From positions 545,501 through 609,500 of the forward strand of contig NZ_CP032707.1 of the NCBI RefSeq assembly GCF_003627995.1: DNA of 64,000 bases, written 5' to 3'. Of this stretch, positions 47,466 through 57,280 are shown piece after piece (position 1 is the first letter of the stretch; each line of letters starts with the position of its first letter). This DNA is from Brevundimonas naejangsanensis. GTDB taxonomy: Bacteria > Pseudomonadota > Alphaproteobacteria > Caulobacterales > Caulobacteraceae. The notes under the pieces were generated by a model that had not been told where the DNA came from, did not search any database, and saw only the letters and a program-made list of their open reading frames with translations. Made by a program: the position numbers and the translations under genes.

Positions 47466-50408
47466 ATGAATCAGATTTCCGCCTGGGCGATCAAGAACCC
47501 CATCCCGGTCATCCTGCTGTTCCTGCTGCTGACGCTGGGCGGGGTGACCGGCTTCATGGGGATGCGGATCAACAACAACCCCGACATCGACTTCCCCCTG
47601 GTCGCCGTCACGGCCGCCCGGCCCGGCGCCGCGCCGTCGGAGATGGAGGTCCAGGTCACCCGGGTGATCGAGGATTCGATCGCCGGCCTGTCGGGCGTGC
47701 GCCACGTCTATTCCAACGTCTCGGACGGGGTGTCCTCGACCACCATCGAGTTCGAACTGGGCACCGACACGGAACGCGCCACCAACGACGTGCGCAACGC
47801 CATGAGCATGGTGCGCGCCAGCCTGCCCCAGGACATGCAGGAGCCGACGGTCCAGCGCATCGACATCACCGGCGACGCCCTGATCACCTATGTGGTGCGC
47901 TCGCCCACGATGACGCCGGAGCAGATCAGCTGGTTCATCGACAACGAGATGAGCCGCGCCCTGCTGGCCCTGGGCGGGGTCGGCGAGGTCAACCGCTCGG
48001 GCGGGGTCGACCGCGAGATCCGCGTCGAGCTGGATCCGCAGCGTCTGAGCGCCTACGGCGTCACGGCCGCCCAGGTCAGCCAGGCCCTGACCGGAGTGAA
48101 CAACAACCTGCCCGGCGGCCGCGTCACCATCGCCGGGTCCGAGCGCGCCGTTCGCACCCTGGGCGCCGCCGGCTCGGTGGCGCAGTTGCGCGAGACCCTG
48201 GTGCCCGTCGGCGGCGGCAAGAGCGTGCGCCTGGGCGATCTGGGCACGGTCGTCGACAAGTGGAGCGAGCCGCGCCGCCTGGCCCGCTACAACGGCCAGG
48301 AAGCCGTGACCTTCAACTTCCTGCGCTCGCGCGAGGCCAGCGAGGTCAAGGTCTCGGAGAAGGTCCGCGCCGAGGTCGAGAAGATCGACGAGCGCCACCC
48401 GGAACTGACCATCGAACAGGTCACCTCCAGCGTGAAATACATCGAGGAGTCCTATCTCGCGTCGCTGGAGGCGCTGCTGCTGGGCGCCGTGCTGGCGGTC
48501 ATCGTGGTGTGGATCTTCCTGCGCGACTGGCGCGCGACCCTGATCGCGGCGACGGCCATGCCGATGTCGCTGATCCCGACCTTCGCCATCCTGGGGCCGA
48601 TGGACCAGTCGCTGAACGTGGTGACCCTGCTGGCCCTGTCGCTGACCATCGGCATCCTGGTCGATGACGCCATCGTCGAGATCGAGAACATCGTCCGCCA
48701 CATGCGCGACGGCAAGCCGCCCTACGACGCCGCCTTCGAGGCCGCCGACGAGATCGGCCTGGCGGTGGTGGCCACGACCGGCACCATCATCGCCGTGTTC
48801 GCGCCCGTCGGCTTCATGCCCGGCATCATCGGCCAGTTCTTCAAGGCCTTCGCCCTGGCCGCCTGCATCAGCGTCTTCTTCTCCCTGGTGGTGGCGCGCC
48901 TGCTGACGCCGCTGATGGCGGCCTATCTGCTGAAACACACCAGGCACGAGGACAAGGACCCCTTCTGGATGGCGGGCTATCTGCGCGCCCTGAAGTGGAG
49001 CCTGCGCCACCGCTGGATCGTCTTCGTCCTGGGCGGGGCCTTCCTGTTCGGCTCGATCGGCCTGTCCGTCGCGGCCAAGATGTCGTTCGAGTTCATGTCG
49101 CCGTCCGACGAGAGCCGCGCCGCCTTCCAGGTCGAACTGCCGCCGGGCGCCACCCTGCGCCAGACCGACGCCGTGGTGCAGCAGGTCACGCGCCGCCTGA
49201 ACGAACGGCCCGAGGTCACCTCGGTCTTCGCCTCGATCGGCGGCCAGAGCGTGAACCAGGCCAACGTCTATGCCGACATGACGCCCAAGGGCGAGCGCGA
49301 CCTGAGCCAGCAGGCCTTCCAGCGCGTCATGGTCGACGAGCTGAAACAGATCCCCGGCGCCCGCATCCGCGCCGGCATCTCGCAGCAGGGCGGCGGTCCC
49401 GGCGACGGCACCAGCTACACCTTCTCCATCCTGGGCGACGACCCCGTCGCGCTGGAGGCCGCGGCCCGCAAGGTCGAGGAGGAGATGCGCGGGGTGAAGG
49501 GCCTGGCCAATGTGGTCAACACCGCCGCCATCGCCCGGCCGGAGATCCTGGTCACGCCGCGCCCGGACGAGGCGGCCTTGCTGGGCGTCTCGGCGGGGGC
49601 GATCTCCCAGGCCGTGCGCGTGGCCACCATCGGCGACGTCGAGCAGAACCTGCCCAAATACAATCTGGGCGACCGCCAGATTCCGATCCGCCTGCAGCTG
49701 ACCGAAGAGGCGCGCCAGGATCTGAACGTGCTGGAGAGCCTGCGCGTGCCGACGGCCTCGGGCGCGTCGGTGCCGCTGAGCGCCGTGGCCGACATCGAGT
49801 TCGGCGCCGGCCCGGCCACGGTCAGGCGTCAGGACCGCTCGCGCATCGCCTCGATCTCGGCGGAGCTGGACGGCATCACCACCGGCGCGGCGGGCCAGGC
49901 GGTCAACCGCCTGCCTTCGGTGAAGAACCTGCCCGCCGGCGTGCGCCAGGTGCCGGCCGGCGACGCCGAGTTCATCCAGGAGATGCTGATCGGCTTCGGC
50001 ATCGCCTTCCTGTCGGGCATCCTGCTGATGTACGCGGTGCTGACGCTGCTGTTCAAAAGCTTCGCCTATCCGGTCACCATCATGGCGGCCCTGCCCCTGG
50101 CCATCGGCGGCGCCTTCATCGCCCTGGTGATCGCGGGCAAGAGCTTCTCGATGTCGGCCCTGATCGGGGTGCTGATGCTGATGGGCATCGCGGCCAAGAA
50201 CTCCATCCTGCTGGTCGACTACGTCATCATGGCCGAGAAGAGCGGGCTCTCCCGCTTCGACGCCATCATGGACGCCGCCCACAAGCGGGCGCGGCCGATC
50301 CTGATGACCACCTTCGCCATGGGGGCGGGCATGGTGCCCATCGCCATCGGCTGGGGCGCCGACGTGGAATTCCGCTCGCCCATGGCGGTCGCGGTGGTGG
50401 GGGGCTGA
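47466..50408 (+). CDS. RND efflux pump permease, 3' end lost by frameshift
   Basis: A 980-residue inner-membrane drug/proton antiporter of the HAE-1 type. It begins with the usual AIKNPIPVILLFLLLTLGGV, has two large periplasmic loops, and the proton-relay helix LTIGILVDDAIVEIENIVRHM. The frame ends at VAVVGG followed by TGA, where pumps normally continue VVGGLxxST. The run of six G at 50399-50404 appears one base short; the remaining 50 residues follow in another frame to 50554. As written the last transmembrane helix is missing. It may be a real mutation, a slippage site or a sequencing error. Confidence 0.9.
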   Translation: MNQISAWAIKNPIPVILLFLLLTLGGVTGFMGMRINNNPDIDFPLVAVTAARPGAAPSEMEVQVTRVIEDSIAGLSGVRHVYSNVSDGVSSTTIEFELGTDTERATNDVRNAMSMVRASLPQDMQEPTVQRIDITGDALITYVVRSPTMTPEQISWFIDNEMSRALLALGGVGEVNRSGGVDREIRVELDPQRLSAYGVTAAQVSQALTGVNNNLPGGRVTIAGSERAVRTLGAAGSVAQLRETLVPVGGGKSVRLGDLGTVVDKWSEPRRLARYNGQEAVTFNFLRSREASEVKVSEKVRAEVEKIDERHPELTIEQVTSSVKYIEESYLASLEALLLGAVLAVIVVWIFLRDWRATLIAATAMPMSLIPTFAILGPMDQSLNVVTLLALSLTIGILVDDAIVEIENIVRHMRDGKPPYDAAFEAADEIGLAVVATTGTIIAVFAPVGFMPGIIGQFFKAFALAACISVFFSLVVARLLTPLMAAYLLKHTRHEDKDPFWMAGYLRALKWSLRHRWIVFVLGGAFLFGSIGLSVAAKMSFEFMSPSDESRAAFQVELPPGATLRQTDAVVQQVTRRLNERPEVTSVFASIGGQSVNQANVYADMTPKGERDLSQQAFQRVMVDELKQIPGARIRAGISQQGGGPGDGTSYTFSILGDDPVALEAAARKVEEEMRGVKGLANVVNTAAIARPEILVTPRPDEAALLGVSAGAISQAVRVATIGDVEQNLPKYNLGDRQIPIRLQLTEEARQDLNVLESLRVPTASGASVPLSAVADIEFGAGPATVRRQDRSRIASISAELDGITTGAAGQAVNRLPSVKNLPAGVRQVPAGDAEFIQEMLIGFGIAFLSGILLMYAVLTLLFKSFAYPVTIMAALPLAIGGAFIALVIAGKSFSMSALIGVLMLMGIAAKNSILLVDYVIMAEKSGLSRFDAIMDAAHKRARPILMTTFAMGAGMVPIAIGWGADVEFRSPMAVAVVGG

Positions 50409-50554
50409 TCTCCTCGACCTTCCTGTCGCTGCTCTACATCCCGGCGGTGTTCACCATCATCGACGACATCGCCGGCTTCGGACGGCGCCTGCTGGGCCGG
50501 ATGTTCGCCGGCCAGCGGAGACTGGCGGGGGAGCGCCACACTCCGGCGGAGTGA
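50405..50554 (+). pseudogene. Detached C-terminal segment of the RND permease
   Basis: In the frame one base off from the main gene, the text LISSTFLSLLYIPAVFTIID then DIAGFGRRLLGRMFAGQRRL matches the last transmembrane helix and tail of an RND pump. It joins the upstream frame if one G is added to the run at 50399-50404. Confidence 0.85.
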
Positions 50555-50578
50555 GGCCAGCCTCAAGGTTGAACGATG

Positions 50579-50611
50579 AAAGCCCCCGGTCGCAAGGCCG
50601 GGGGTTTTTTC
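50579..50611 (+). terminator. Intrinsic terminator after the RND operon
   Basis: Stem CCCCCGG / CCGGGGG with an eight-base loop followed by six T. Confidence 0.9.
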
Positions 50612-50619
50612 TATTTCCT

Positions 50620-50771
50620 CCCTTCCCCCTCGATGGGGGAAGGGCCGGGGATGGGGGTGGGCGCGCGACGATAGGGACGCTGCGCGAGAGAGACGCGACG
50701 GCGTCTCCACAGCCCGACGGGAGATCGCTTGCCGACACCCCCGCCCAACCCTCCCCCATCGAGGGGGAGGG
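50620..50771. repeat. Class D palindromic element
   Basis: Left arm CCCTTCCCCCTCGATGGGGG, right arm CCCCCATCGAGGGGGAGGGC, inner arms GGGGATGGGGGTG / CACCCCCGCCC. Closest in sequence to the copy inside tilS at 9794-9943. Confidence 0.87.
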
Positions 50772-50788
50772 CTTTTGCCCCCAAACGC

Positions 50789-50820
50789 AAAAGGGCGGGC
50801 CGGATCGCTCCGGCCCGCCC
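50789..50820 (-). terminator. Intrinsic terminator for the TonB-dependent receptor gene
   Basis: Minus-strand stem of 12 base pairs (GGGCGGGCCGGA / TCCGGCCCGCCC) with a four-base loop and TTTT, 25 bases past the receptor stop. Confidence 0.88.
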
Positions 50821-50844
50821 CTCGCTTTCAGACGTCGCGCTGGA

Positions 50845-53475
50845 TCAGTAGCGGACGCGCAGGGTCACGCCGTAGGTGCGCGGCTGGCCCAGGAAGGCGT
50901 TGTAGGTCTGGGTGTCCTTCGCCGGGTTGTAGAAGGTGCCGTTCGGCTGAACCGTCGTCTGGAAGGCCGAGCCCTGCAGCGGGGCGTTGATGGCCACCTG
51001 CAGGTACTCCTCGTCCGTCAGGTTCTGCCCCCAGATGTCCAGGGCCCAGCGCTCGTCTTCCGAGCCCAGGGTGATGCGGCCGTTCAGCAGGGTCATGGCG
51101 TCCTGCATCTTGTAGGGCAGCAGGTCCGAACCCGTGTTGAACTCGGTGGAGTATTTGGCCGACAGGTTCAGGCCCAGCTTCAGCCCGGCCCCGATCGAGC
51201 GGTCGAAGGCCATCGAGCCCGTGGCCGACCATTCCGGGGCGAAGGAGGCCCGGGCGCCCGGCAGCAGGGACAGCTGCGGGAAGTTGCTCGGGTTGGTCAG
51301 GTCGGCGGCGACGAAGTGGCCGTACTTGGTGTCGGTGTAGGTCGCGCCGCCGTGGAACGACAGGCCCTCGACCGGGGTGAACCAGACGAAGTCGGCGTCC
51401 ACGCCGCGCGACCTCACCTCGGGGATGGATTCGACCACGAAGGCCGTGCCCAGGAAGGTGTTGAGCTGGAAGTCCTCGAACTTCTGATCGAAGTAGGTGA
51501 GGTTGAACAGCACCGTGCGATTGAAGAGGGTGTTTTTCAGGCCCAGCTCATAGCTGTTGACCGTCTCGGCCGGGAAGTAGAGCGAGGCCGTCGGCGTGAC
51601 GCCCGCCTGCACCCGGTCCAGGTTGTAGCCGAACGACTTGTAGCCGTGGGCGTAGGAGCCGTAGGCCATGACGCTGTCATTGAAGCGGTAGCTGGCCTTG
51701 ATGGTGCCGGAGAACTCGCCGCCGTTGTTGTCTTCCGAGATGCGACGATTGTCGAACTGAGGATTGGCCCAGGGCAGGCAGATGTTGGCGGTCAGGCGCT
51801 GAGCCGTGGAGCTCGCCGCGTCCGCCGGCAGGCCGGCCCCGATGAAGGCGTTGGTCAGGTTGCCGACGTTGCCCAGGGCGCCGCCGCAGGCCGCGCCGTT
51901 GGTTCCCAGGTTGTCCTGGACCGCCAGCAGCCGCTTGTTGTCGTTGGTGAAGCGCAGGCCCAGGGTGACGTCGAACTGGTCGGTCAGCTTCACCGTGTTG
52001 TTGGTGAAGAAGGCGAGCGATTCCGTCGTCTGGCTGTAGTGGTCCTGCACCCCCTGGCCGACCCCGAAGCCCGGGCCGGTCGGCGCCGTCGGGCCGGCCG
52101 GCGCGGCGCCGCCCGTGGCCAGACAGCCGGTCAGGAACTGCGGCGTCGTGCCCGCCCGCGTCAGGCAGCCGATGATGTTGGGGCTCACCGGGATCAGGCC
52201 GCCGGTGCCGGTGTTCAGCTGCGACGAAATCAGCAGCGACAGGAAGGGCGTGTAGCCGGCGCCGTACCAGTAGCTGTCGGCGCGGCTGATGTTCTCGCGC
52301 GTCAGGAAGGCGCCGACCAGCCAGTCCAGGCGATCGGTGGCGCCCGCCAGGCGGAACTCCTGGGTCAGGTTCTCAAGCTCGAAACCGTAGCCGCCGTCGT
52401 TCTGGCGATAGAGCAGGTCGGCGGTGGTGTAGTCGAGGTCCATGCCGTTGACCGCCTGCCAGTTCCGCCAGGAGCTGAGCGAGGTGAAGGTGGCGTTCCA
52501 CGACGGGATGTCGATGTTGGCCTCGGCCGAGAAGCCCATGTCCTCGACCTGCTGGCCGGTGCTGCGGTTGGCGTAGGCCGTGCGCGAGAAGGGCAGGGGG
52601 CCGTTGCCGGCGACGGGCGGCGTTTGCTGGCCGCCGACGGCGACGATGGCGCCATAGGTGTCGGCGGTGCGGATCTGGGTCGAGACGCAGCAGTATTCGT
52701 CGCGCTTGGAATAGTCGGCGATCAGGCGGATCGACACGTCGTCCGAGGGCAGGATCAGCAGCTGGCCGCGCGCGGTCCAGAAGTCCTGGTTCTGATCGTC
52801 CGTCTCCTGACGCGGGCCGGGGCCGGTGACCACGTCATAGAAGCCGTCGCGCTCGCGCTTGGCCATGTAGAGGCGGCCGGCGATCTGGTCCGTGATCGGG
52901 CCGGTGACCGAGCCGGCCACGCCCCAGGCGTTGAAGTTGCCGTAGGTGGCCTCGGCGCTGAAGCCGGGCACGAAGGACGGGGCCTCGGTGATGATGTTGA
53001 TGACGCCGGCCGAGGTGTTCTTGCCGAACAGGGTGCCCTGCGGCCCCTTCAGCACCTCGATGCGGCTCAGTTCGCCCAGGTCGCCGAAGCCGACGCCGTT
53101 GCGCGAGCGATAGACGCCGTCGATGACCACGCCGACCGAGCTTTCCAGGCCGGGGTTGTCGCCGACGGTGCCGACGCCGCGGATGCGGGCGGTGGTCGAG
53201 GTCTCGGACTGGGTCGAGGTGACGGTCATGCCCGGCGTCAGGATCTGCAGATCCTTGATGTCGCGCACCCCGGCGCCGTCCAGTTGCTCCTGCGACAGGG
53301 TGGTGACCACGATCGGCACGTCCTGCAGGCTCTGTTCGCGCTTCTGGGCGGTGACGATGATCTCGTCCACCCGGGTCGGCGTGTCCTGGGCCGAGGCGGC
53401 GCCGGCCGCGCCGAAGGCCGCGACGCCGACCACGGCGGCCGAGGCGGTGCAGCGAAGGATGTGGTTCAAACGCAT
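50845..53475 (-). CDS. TonB-dependent outer-membrane receptor
   Basis: An 876-residue receptor. A signal peptide at 1-29 (ending GAASAQ) is followed by a TonB box-like DEIIVTAQKREQSLQDVPI, the plug domain (DLQILTPGMTV, IRGVG, VFIDGVY-like VVIDGVYRSR, IEVLKGPQGTLFGKNTSAGVINI) and a 22-strand barrel ending in TYGVTLRVRY. The QKREQSLQDVP start is typical of the large group of receptors in Caulobacterales and sphingomonads for sugars, aromatics or siderophores. The ligand is unknown. The upstream 231 bases carry a near-palindrome TGACGCTAGGTCA at 53681-53693 that could be regulatory. Confidence 0.96.
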   Translation of the reverse strand: MRLNHILRCTASAAVVGVAAFGAAGAASAQDTPTRVDEIIVTAQKREQSLQDVPIVVTTLSQEQLDGAGVRDIKDLQILTPGMTVTSTQSETSTTARIRGVGTVGDNPGLESSVGVVIDGVYRSRNGVGFGDLGELSRIEVLKGPQGTLFGKNTSAGVINIITEAPSFVPGFSAEATYGNFNAWGVAGSVTGPITDQIAGRLYMAKRERDGFYDVVTGPGPRQETDDQNQDFWTARGQLLILPSDDVSIRLIADYSKRDEYCCVSTQIRTADTYGAIVAVGGQQTPPVAGNGPLPFSRTAYANRSTGQQVEDMGFSAEANIDIPSWNATFTSLSSWRNWQAVNGMDLDYTTADLLYRQNDGGYGFELENLTQEFRLAGATDRLDWLVGAFLTRENISRADSYWYGAGYTPFLSLLISSQLNTGTGGLIPVSPNIIGCLTRAGTTPQFLTGCLATGGAAPAGPTAPTGPGFGVGQGVQDHYSQTTESLAFFTNNTVKLTDQFDVTLGLRFTNDNKRLLAVQDNLGTNGAACGGALGNVGNLTNAFIGAGLPADAASSTAQRLTANICLPWANPQFDNRRISEDNNGGEFSGTIKASYRFNDSVMAYGSYAHGYKSFGYNLDRVQAGVTPTASLYFPAETVNSYELGLKNTLFNRTVLFNLTYFDQKFEDFQLNTFLGTAFVVESIPEVRSRGVDADFVWFTPVEGLSFHGGATYTDTKYGHFVAADLTNPSNFPQLSLLPGARASFAPEWSATGSMAFDRSIGAGLKLGLNLSAKYSTEFNTGSDLLPYKMQDAMTLLNGRITLGSEDERWALDIWGQNLTDEEYLQVAINAPLQGSAFQTTVQPNGTFYNPAKDTQTYNAFLGQPRTYGVTLRVRY

Positions 53476-53706
53476 AAGGCGGCTCCCCGACTCTAGTTGG
53501 CCCGACCGCGTTCGCGGCCGTGCGCGATTCCTGTCCCAGATGACCCGCGCTCATTGAACGACGCGAGTTCGCACTCAAAGGGGTAGTCCATGCCCGAGTC
53601 ACCGACAAGCAGACGCCTCACGGCGAACGATAATTTCGCCCAAGCTCGCCGCACCTGTGGCGCTAAAGAGACAAATATACTGACGCTAGGTCAATGTTAT
53701 CGCCGA

Positions 53707-54918
53707 TCAGCCAGGGGAGACGACTGATCGCCCGCCGCGTCTCTGCTTCCGCCGCGCCTCGGCCAGGGCGAGAATCGCCGCCGCCGCCAGGGCCGACAGG
53801 ACCGAGCCGCCGATGACGCCCAGCTTGACCTCGATCTGCTCGGGCGAGTCCACCGCGCCCGGGAAGGCCAGGACGCCGATGAACAGGCTCATGGTGAAGC
53901 CGACGCCGCACAGCAGGCTGACGCCGTAGAGCTGCATCCAGCTCGCGCCCGAGGGCTTGTCGCCCAGCCCCAGCCTCACCGCCAGCCAGGCCACGCCGAA
54001 GACGCCCACCTGCTTGCCGAGGAAGAGGCCCAGGGCGACGGCGACGACCAGGGGGGCGAAGGCCTGCTCAAGCGACAGGCCGGCGAAGGAGACCCCCGCC
54101 TTGGCGAAGGCGAACAGCGGCAGCACCAGATAGGCTACATAGGGATGCAGGTCGTGCATGGCGTCCTTGAGCGGGCTCTGAGAGGTCTCGCGGCGCGGCT
54201 CGACCGGCACGATCAGGGCGAAGGCCACGGCGGTCAGGGAGGTGGACAGGCCCGACTGGACCGTCAGCCACCAGACGACGGCGAAGCCCAGGGTCCAGAA
54301 GGCGGCGGCCATGCGGCGACGCCCCAGGACGGCGAACAGGGCGATGACACCCAGCGCCGCCAGCAGCGGACCCCACTGCACCCCCTGGCTGAACAGGACA
54401 GCGATCAGGGCGATGGCGCCCAGGTCGTCGACGATGGCCAGGGTCAGCAGGAAGACCCGCAGGGAGGACGGCAGGCTGCGCCCGACCACGGCGAAGACGG
54501 CCAGGGCGAAGGCGATGTCGGTGGCCAGGGGAATGGGCCAGCCCTGCGTCGGCCCGCCCAGCGTCCCGGCGACGGCCAGATAGACCAGGCCCGGCGCCGC
54601 CATGCCGCCGAGGGCCGCCAGGATGGGCAGGGCCAGCTTCTTGGGATTGCTGAGCTCGCCCTTGAGGATCTCGTATTTGATCTCCAGACCGACGACGAGG
54701 AAGAAGACCGCCATCAGCCCTTCCTTGATCCAGTCGGAGATCGTCTCCTCCAGCCGCAGCGGGCCGATCTGCAACGCATGGATGCTCTTCAGCCAAGCGA
54801 AATAGTCGGCCGACCACGGCGAGTTGGCGACGATGAGCGCGGCCAGGGCGGCGAGGCCCAGGACGGCGCCCGAACCGGCTTCGGTCTTGAGGAAGGCGAG
54901 CGTGAATTTACCGGCCAC
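53707..54918 (-). CDS. nhaA: Na+/H+ antiporter NhaA
   Basis: A 403-residue membrane antiporter that expels sodium in exchange for protons. The hydrophobic core with the essential paired Asp lies in LTLAIVDDLGAIALIAV; other family stretches are NEGLMAVFFLVVGLEIK-like KEGLMAVFFLVVGLEIK, GWPIPLATDIAFALAV and LLCGVGFTMSLFIG. Complete length. It lies upstream of the receptor gene on the same strand but 231 bases away. Confidence 0.96.
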   Translation of the reverse strand: MAGKFTLAFLKTEAGSGAVLGLAALAALIVANSPWSADYFAWLKSIHALQIGPLRLEETISDWIKEGLMAVFFLVVGLEIKYEILKGELSNPKKLALPILAALGGMAAPGLVYLAVAGTLGGPTQGWPIPLATDIAFALAVFAVVGRSLPSSLRVFLLTLAIVDDLGAIALIAVLFSQGVQWGPLLAALGVIALFAVLGRRRMAAAFWTLGFAVVWWLTVQSGLSTSLTAVAFALIVPVEPRRETSQSPLKDAMHDLHPYVAYLVLPLFAFAKAGVSFAGLSLEQAFAPLVVAVALGLFLGKQVGVFGVAWLAVRLGLGDKPSGASWMQLYGVSLLCGVGFTMSLFIGVLAFPGAVDSPEQIEVKLGVIGGSVLSALAAAAILALAEARRKQRRGGRSVVSPG

Positions 54919-55120
54919 GAAGGTCTCCGAACGTGAGATGGACTGTCGTGGCGTCAGGTTATCGACGGACGCCGGACCGGATTCGCACGAGCGCCGGCCT
55001 GGCTCCGGGATTCAATCGCGCGGAGCCTGATGTCTGCCGTTGAAAATACGGATGCCGGCCGAAGGTTCAACCCCGGCTTCGCGGTTGCGAAACCACGCGC
55101 GAGGGGGCATCTGCCCTGCC

Positions 55121-56602
55121 ATGCCCGTCTCCCCCGCCTATCGCCCCGAGCCCCGCTTCTTCGCCCTGGGCGCCGACTACGGCGATCCCGTGAAGGCGGC
55201 CGACTTCCCACAGACGATCTTGCGCCTGCGCAACGACCGGGCGGCGGCCCAAGTCGGGCTGGAGACGCTGAGCGACGCCGAATGGGTGGCCCATTTCGGC
55301 CGGTTCGAGCCCCTGCCCGGCCAGCCCGCCCCGGTGGCCATGCGCTATCACGGCCATCAGTTCCGCATCTACAATCCCGAGCTCGGCGACGGGCGCGGCT
55401 TCCTGGCGGGCCAGTTGCGGGAGGTCCCTCAGGACGCCAACCTCCCTCAAGCAGCCTCCCTCCGCGAGGGAGGCGTTAGGGAAACAAAACAACCCCGCCT
55501 GCTCGACCTGGGCACGAAAGGCTCCGGCCAGACGCCGTGGTCGCGCCATGCGGACGGGCGGCTGACGCTGAAGGGCGGGGTGCGCGAGGCCCTGGCGGCG
55601 GCCATGCTGGAGAGCCTGGGCGTGCCGACCTGCCGCATCCTGTCGCTGATCGAGACGGGCGAGGACCTGGAGCGGCACGACGAGCCCTCGCCGACCCGCT
55701 CGGCCGTGATGGTGCGTCTGACGCATAGCCATATCCGCTTCGGCACCTTCCAGCGCGCCGCCTACTACGGGCGCAAGGACCAGATCGAGGTCCTGATGGA
55801 GCACGCCCGCAGCCTGTATCATCCGGCGGTCGCGGCGGGCGACGCGCCGGGCTTCCTGGCCGCCGTGGTCGAGGCCTCCGCCCGGCTGACGGCCAAGTGG
55901 ATTTCGGCGGGCTTCGTCCACGGGGTGCTGAACACCGACAATCTGAACGTCACGGGCGAGAGCTTCGACTACGGCCCGTGGCGCTTCCTGCCCCACTACG
56001 AGCCGGGCTTCACCGCCGCCTATTTCGACCAGACCGGCCTCTACGCCTTCGCCCGTCAGCCCGAGGCGGTGTTCTGGAACCTGACGCAGCTGGCCGGCTG
56101 CCTGAAGCTGATCGCCGACGCCGAGCCTCAGGTCGTCGCCCTGACCGAGGCGCTGAACGGCTTCGGCCCCGCCTACATCCGCCATCTGCGCGCGGCCTTC
56201 CTGAACCGGCTGGGGGTCAGGAGCGTGGGCGAGGCGGCGGACCAGCGGCTGCTGGACTGCACCCTGGCGTTGGCGCGCGAGAAGAAGGAGGCCCTGCGCT
56301 GGGAGCCGCTCTTCTTCGACTGGTTCGGCGGCTTCAGCTCGGCGGCGCGCGCCCTGGGCGGGCCGCGCGGCAAGACCTATCAGGGCGAGGCCTTCGACGC
56401 CTTCCGCTTCGCCCTGATGGAGCACGAGCCGGACCGGCCCGAGCGGCTGGAGCATCCGATGTTCGCCGCCCCCGAGCCCGAAGAGATGCTGATCGACGAG
56501 GTCGAGGCCCTGTGGAGCGCCATCGACACGGCCGACGACTGGGGTCCGCTGAAGGCCAAGCTGGCCCGGCTGGACGCGGCGCGCGAGGCCTGGCGGCTCT
56601 AA
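55121..56602 (+). CDS. selO: Protein adenylyltransferase SelO with in-frame palindromic insert
   Basis: A 493-residue pseudokinase-fold AMPylase (YdiU/SelO family). Typical stretches are YHGHQFRIYNPELGDGRG, LDLGTKGSGQTPWSRHADGR, LKGGVREALAAAMLESLGVP and the metal-binding GVLNTDNLNVTGESFDYGPW. About 20-25 residues between GFLAGQLRE and RLLDLGTKGSG (near 103-124) are encoded by a small palindromic element and are absent from the pattern that I know for short alphaproteobacterial SelO proteins. The ATG at 55121 starts the conserved region. No C-terminal Cys/Sec redox motif is visible. Confidence 0.93.
   Translation: MPVSPAYRPEPRFFALGADYGDPVKAADFPQTILRLRNDRAAAQVGLETLSDAEWVAHFGRFEPLPGQPAPVAMRYHGHQFRIYNPELGDGRGFLAGQLREVPQDANLPQAASLREGGVRETKQPRLLDLGTKGSGQTPWSRHADGRLTLKGGVREALAAAMLESLGVPTCRILSLIETGEDLERHDEPSPTRSAVMVRLTHSHIRFGTFQRAAYYGRKDQIEVLMEHARSLYHPAVAAGDAPGFLAAVVEASARLTAKWISAGFVHGVLNTDNLNVTGESFDYGPWRFLPHYEPGFTAAYFDQTGLYAFARQPEAVFWNLTQLAGCLKLIADAEPQVVALTEALNGFGPAYIRHLRAAFLNRLGVRSVGEAADQRLLDCTLALAREKKEALRWEPLFFDWFGGFSSAARALGGPRGKTYQGEAFDAFRFALMEHEPDRPERLEHPMFAAPEPEEMLIDEVEALWSAIDTADDWGPLKAKLARLDAAREAWRL
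55454..55474. repeat. Short palindrome inside selO
   Basis: Nine-base arms GCCTCCCTC / GAGGGAGGC around CGC, within an in-frame segment (about 55430-55492) that reads ANLPQAASLREGGVRETKQP. Confidence 0.75.
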
Positions 56603-56808
56603 GTCATCCATTGATGTCATCGACTGTTGACTCTTGCGCCGCCGGTCTTTAGACGGCGGCGGGATCGCGCTCGCATTACGGGAAATTGTGGTTACAGCCA
56701 TCGTCCGGCCGCGCCGCTCCGGCATCGTGATCACAGATTGTTTCAGCCGCTTGCGAAGGCGGAGAGGCAATCTGATCTAGCGACTGTTGCTAATTGACGG
56801 TTTCGGCC

Positions 56809-57219
56809 ATGACCACCTCGACCCTGACCCATCAGGCGCGCGCCCGCGCCGACTATCTGAACCTCGCCCTTTGGACCTTCCAGGGCTGGATCGCCATGTT
56901 CTTCATCGCCGCCGGCTACGCCAAGCTGACGGAGTCCATGACCAATCTGACGGTGCTGATGAAGTGGCCCGCCCTGGCCAGCGAGACCTTCGTGCGCGGA
57001 CTGGGCGTGGCGGAACTGGTCCTGGCCGCGATGGTGCTGACGCCGCTGATCTCCTGGCGGTTCGGCCGCCCCCTGCTGCTGACGGCGGCGGCGGGCCTGC
57101 TGGCGCTCGAGGTCGTGGCCCTGGGCGTCCACGCCGTGAGCCTGGACATCGGCCTGGCCCTGACCAACGTCTTCCTGATCGCCATCACGGCGCCGGTGCT
57201 GTGGCTGCGCCGCCGCTGA
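56809..57219 (+). CDS. DoxX-like family membrane protein
   Basis: A 136-residue protein with four transmembrane helices. The first has WTFQGWIAMFFIAAGYAKL, like DoxX_2 family members; GVAELVLAAMVLTPLI and the C-terminal LALTNVFLIAITAPVLWL complete the pattern. The ATG at 56809 is taken; another ATG is five codons upstream. The 206 bases before it hold no gene. A terminator follows. Confidence 0.82.
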   Translation: MTTSTLTHQARARADYLNLALWTFQGWIAMFFIAAGYAKLTESMTNLTVLMKWPALASETFVRGLGVAELVLAAMVLTPLISWRFGRPLLLTAAAGLLALEVVALGVHAVSLDIGLALTNVFLIAITAPVLWLRRR

Positions 57220-57280
57220 CCACCCGCCCCCATTGAGATTTGCGGGCCCGCCTCCTCCCCCTGAGGGCCCGCGAATACAG

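Noticed and set aside
46296..50282. A very long open frame (over 1300 codons) antisense to the RND adaptor and pump genes
   Set aside because: It is rich in His, Arg, Gly and Gln with no domain pattern, and mirrors the codon structure of the clearly real plus-strand genes; typical of high-GC antisense frames.
55121..56602. Selenocysteine codon in selO
   Set aside because: The frame ends in TAA after a normal C-terminus with no in-frame TGA near a Cys-type motif.
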